Assembly: GCF_003865135.1 (NCBI RefSeq) | Contig: NZ_BHZC01000001.1 | Location: forward strand, 8,494,001-8,558,000 | Direction of reading: 5' to 3' | Source: Streptomyces chrestomyceticus JCM 4735 | GTDB lineage: Bacteria > Actinomycetota > Actinomycetes > Streptomycetales > Streptomycetaceae | Length of the DNA stretch: 64,000 nt | Shown here: positions 61,926-64,000 of the stretch, one piece after another | How the letters are laid out: each line of letters starts with the position of its first letter | How positions within the stretch are numbered: position 1 is the first letter of the stretch | Notes under the pieces: model-generated | Database searches by the model: none | What the model was told of the DNA's origin: nothing | What the model saw: only the letters and a program-made list of their open reading frames with translations | Made by a program: the position numbers and the translations under genes

Positions 61926-62757
61926 GCGCCACCAGGCGCCGACTGCACCCTGAGCGTCCCGGGCGGGCGGGTGGTCGGGCTGGTCGGCCCCAACGGCGCC
62001 GGGAAATCAACCCTGTTGCAACTGGCTGCGGGCTGATCTCGCCGACCTCCGGCACCGTCACGGTCCTCGGCGAGCCGCCCGCGTCCGGCCCGGAACAACT
62101 GGCGAAGGTCGGCTTCGTCGCCCAGGACGCACCCACCTACGCCACCCTGACCGTCGCCGACCACCTGCGTCTGGGCGCCCGCCTCAACCCGGGCTGGGAC
62201 GCCCGGCTCGCGGACGACCGCATCCGCCGGCTCGGCATCGACCTTGCCCAGCGCGCCGGTGCGCTCTCCGGCGGGCAGCGCGCCCAGCTCGCCCTGACCC
62301 TCGGGGTCGCCAAGCGGCCCGAACTGAGCCGGTGGCCGCCCTCGACCCGCTGGCGCGACGCGAGTTCCTGCGCGGCCTGATGGAGTTCGTCGCGGAGCAC
62401 GAGGCCACCGTCGTCCTCTCCTCGCACCTCGTCTCCGACCTGGAACGGGTCTGCGACCACCTGATCACCCTCGTCGCCTCCCGCGTCCGGCTCGCGGGCG
62501 ACGTCGAGGAACTGCTCGCCACCCACTTCCGCCTCACCACGGCACGCCGCGACGCCGACAGCCTGCCGGACGGCCTGGAGGTCGTCCGGGCCGTCCACAC
62601 CGGCCGGCAGAGCACCTTCGTCGTCCGTGCCGAGTCCGCCGTCCACGACCCGGCCTGGGTCATGGAACCGCTCGACCTGGAGGATCTCGTGCTCACCTAC
62701 CTGGACCCGGCCGGAGCCGCCCCCGGCGCCCGCCCCGTACCGGAGACGCTGAGATGA
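61926..62757 (+). pseudogene. ABC transporter ATPase, decayed (Walker B deleted)
   Basis: Walker A is intact in one frame (LSVPGGRVVGLVGPNGAGKS). A one-base loss near 62031 shifts the frame; LISPTSGTVTVLGEPP through ALSGGQRAQLALTLGVAKRP (signature) then follow. The next junction, near 62322, reads PEL-S-R-W in place of the expected PEL-LLLDEPV. A deletion of about a dozen bases removed Walker B and shifted the frame again. The C-terminus (AALDPLARREFLRGLMEFVA, VVLSSHLVSDLERVCDHL) runs in a third frame to TGA 62755-62757, overlapping the permease ATG. ATPase function is lost. Confidence 0.85.
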
Positions 62758-63734
62758 TCTGGCTGACCTGGCGCCAGTTACGCGTCCACGTCCTTGTCGC
62801 CCTCGCCGCCCTGGCCGCGACCGCCCTTCTCCTCCTGGTCACCGGCCTGCAACTGCGGCACTCCTACGACACCGACCTCGCCGGCTGCGCGACCGGCTGC
62901 GGCGCGGCCGAGGCGGCCTTCCTCTCCCGGTACGCCGGCCTGTCCTATCTCGCCACGGGCCTCGTGATCGCCGTGCCCGGCCTCCTCGGGGTCTTCTGGG
63001 GCGCGCCGCTGATCGCCCGCGAAGTGGAGGCGGGCACCCACCGGCTGGTCTGGAACCAGAGCGTGACCCGCACCCGCTGGCTCGCGGTCAAGCTCGCCAC
63101 CGTCGGCCTGGCCGCCGTCGCCGTCACCGGCCTGCTCAGCCTCCTGGTGACGTGGTGGGCGGGTCCGCTCGACCAGGTCGCCATGGACCGGTTCTCGCCC
63201 CTGCTGTTCAGCGCCCGCGGCATCGTGCCCCTCGGCTACGCGGCGTTCGCCTTCACCGTCGGCGCCTGTGCCGGGCTGCTGATCCGGCGGACCGTACCCG
63301 CCATGGCCGTCACGCTCGCGGTCTTCGCCGCCGTCCAGGTCCTGCTGCCGGTCGCGGTCCGCCCGTACCTCCAGAAACCGGTGCACACCGATGTCGCGCT
63401 GGACCTCTCGGAGAGCACATCGGGCCGCTACACGCTCCTCAGGTCGGGCTCCGGCGCCGAGGCCCGCGTGGACGTGGAGGTGTCCAGGCCCGGTGACTGG
63501 GTCGTGTCCGGGGCGAGCCCGGTCCTCGACCGGTCGGGGCGGGACACCGGCCGCAGCCTGGCCTGCGCGGAGGCCGCCGGCTGCACCGTCCCGACAGACC
63601 TGCACACGCGGATCGCCTACCAGCCCGCCGAACGCTACTGGGCCTTCCAGTGGTCCGAGACCGCGATCTGCCTCGCCCTCGCCGGGCTGACGGGCGGATT
63701 CTGCGCCTGGTGGCTGCGCCGCCGCAGGAGCTGA
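62754..63734 (+). CDS. ABC transporter permease subunit
   Basis: A 326-residue membrane protein. The N-terminal helix (VLVALAALAATALLLLVTGL) is followed by an outer loop with CATGCGAAEAA. Further helices are LSYLATGLVIAVPGLLGVFW, LATVGLAAVAVTGLLSLLVT, FAFTVGACAGLLIRRTVPAM and a final ETAICLALAGLTGGFCAWWL. REVEAGTHRLVWNQSVTRTR is the conserved cytosolic coupling segment of Streptomyces YtrA-linked permeases. Its ATG overlaps the stop of the broken ATPase gene (ATGA). The frame is fully open, but without its ATPase it may be newly orphaned or served by another ATPase. Confidence 0.88.
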   Translation: MIWLTWRQLRVHVLVALAALAATALLLLVTGLQLRHSYDTDLAGCATGCGAAEAAFLSRYAGLSYLATGLVIAVPGLLGVFWGAPLIAREVEAGTHRLVWNQSVTRTRWLAVKLATVGLAAVAVTGLLSLLVTWWAGPLDQVAMDRFSPLLFSARGIVPLGYAAFAFTVGACAGLLIRRTVPAMAVTLAVFAAVQVLLPVAVRPYLQKPVHTDVALDLSESTSGRYTLLRSGSGAEARVDVEVSRPGDWVVSGASPVLDRSGRDTGRSLACAEAAGCTVPTDLHTRIAYQPAERYWAFQWSETAICLALAGLTGGFCAWWLRRRRS

Positions 63735-63864
63735 AAGCCTGCGGGCGGGCGCCGGGCCGGGGTCATGACGCAAACTCCGAGCCGACCAGGCCCGCGCGGC
63801 GGGCTCCTTCCGCCGGGGCCGGCCATCGGGTCCAGGGCCGCCCCGGCAGACAGGGCCGAGCTGG

Positions 63865-63978
63865 TCAGGCGGAGCCGTAGGAACCGGCTGAAGGTGCCGT
63901 GACCTGCTTGCTTCCGGCCTTGGTGAAGACCGTCACCGTCAACTCGACCTTCCTTTCGCTCTTCCTCCTGTGGCCCAC
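63865..63978 (-). CDS. Possible small basic protein at the window edge
   Basis: A 37-residue open frame from GTG 63978 (MGHRRKSERKVELTVTVFTK then AGSKQVTAPSAGSYGSA). An in-frame TAG lies 9 nt before the GTG, and no clear ribosome site is seen. It could be a real small protein or chance. No gene was recognised in the rest of 63735-64000. Confidence 0.25.
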   Translation of the reverse strand: MGHRRKSERKVELTVTVFTKAGSKQVTAPSAGSYGSA

Positions 63979-64000
63979 GCTCGCAGGCTAGGAGCGGGCG

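Overview
The window is high-GC actinobacterial DNA with strong third-position GC bias, frequent GTG starts and ATGA/GTGA gene overlaps. Family content (HrdA/C/D-type sigma factor, DUF3037 + HipA-like pair, Streptomyces-type XRE/TPR regulator, AICE-type xis-int pairs) points to a Streptomyces or close relative. The species cannot be named from the sequence alone. No rRNA, tRNA or CRISPR array was recognised.

Layout. (1) 1-3.7 kb: accessory DNA with a broken transposase, a methyltransferase scrap, a small secreted peptide, a four-gene cassette of small DNA-binding/zinc-ribbon proteins (one frameshifted) and a frameshifted ICMT-family methyltransferase. (2) 4.0-9.9 kb: a compact biosynthetic operon encoding acyl-ACP desaturase-like diiron protein, acyl carrier protein, FabF-type ketosynthase, type III polyketide synthase and MMPL exporter, with the ICMT gene divergent from it. 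It looks like a lipid-type polyketide (alkylpyrone/alkylresorcinol-like) pathway with a dedicated unsaturated starter supply. (3) 9.9-17.4 kb: a graveyard of mobile DNA. It holds SDR and XRE scraps, a recombinase-like protein that has lost catalytic histidines, an xis plus dead integrase, an XRE/TPR regulator broken by a 12-copy heptanucleotide repeat, and finally an intact xis-int pair. A conserved 47-bp hairpin element sits upstream of two recombinase modules.

(4) 17.6-39.1 kb: mostly ordinary chromosomal genes. These are HipA-like kinase/DUF3037, two SDRs, an aldo/keto reductase, uracil-DNA glycosylase, a Gfo/Idh/MocA oxidoreductase, a TetR-SDR divergent pair with visible operators, Lnt, a SnoaL-like protein, an ABC exporter behind a MerR/SoxR-type promoter, a P1B-4 metal ATPase with divergent ArsR, NDH-2, a GNAT, an ArsB-like transporter, a STAS protein and glutathione peroxidase. 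(5) 39.3-42.0 kb: a polymorphic-toxin locus with a WXG100-like protein, an EndoU-tipped toxin and a probable immunity protein. (6) 42.5-57.8 kb: GT-C glycosyltransferase; a catabolic operon (M20 deacylase, ALDH, SDR, penicillin-acylase-type amidase); a group 2 sigma factor; cell-envelope proteins; epoxide hydrolase; amino-acid permease. (7) 58.0-63.7 kb: an ABC-F protein behind a leader peptide (MASWYYYI) with alternative RNA pairings, a Rv2629/Vms1-type ribosome-associated protein, a decayed GntR/ABC-ATPase pair and an intact ABC permease.

Most notable for follow-up: the type III PKS operon, the heptanucleotide repeat inside the regulator (slippage could switch its frame), the ABC-F leader with competing pairings at the start codon, and the duplicated hairpin element next to the recombinases.
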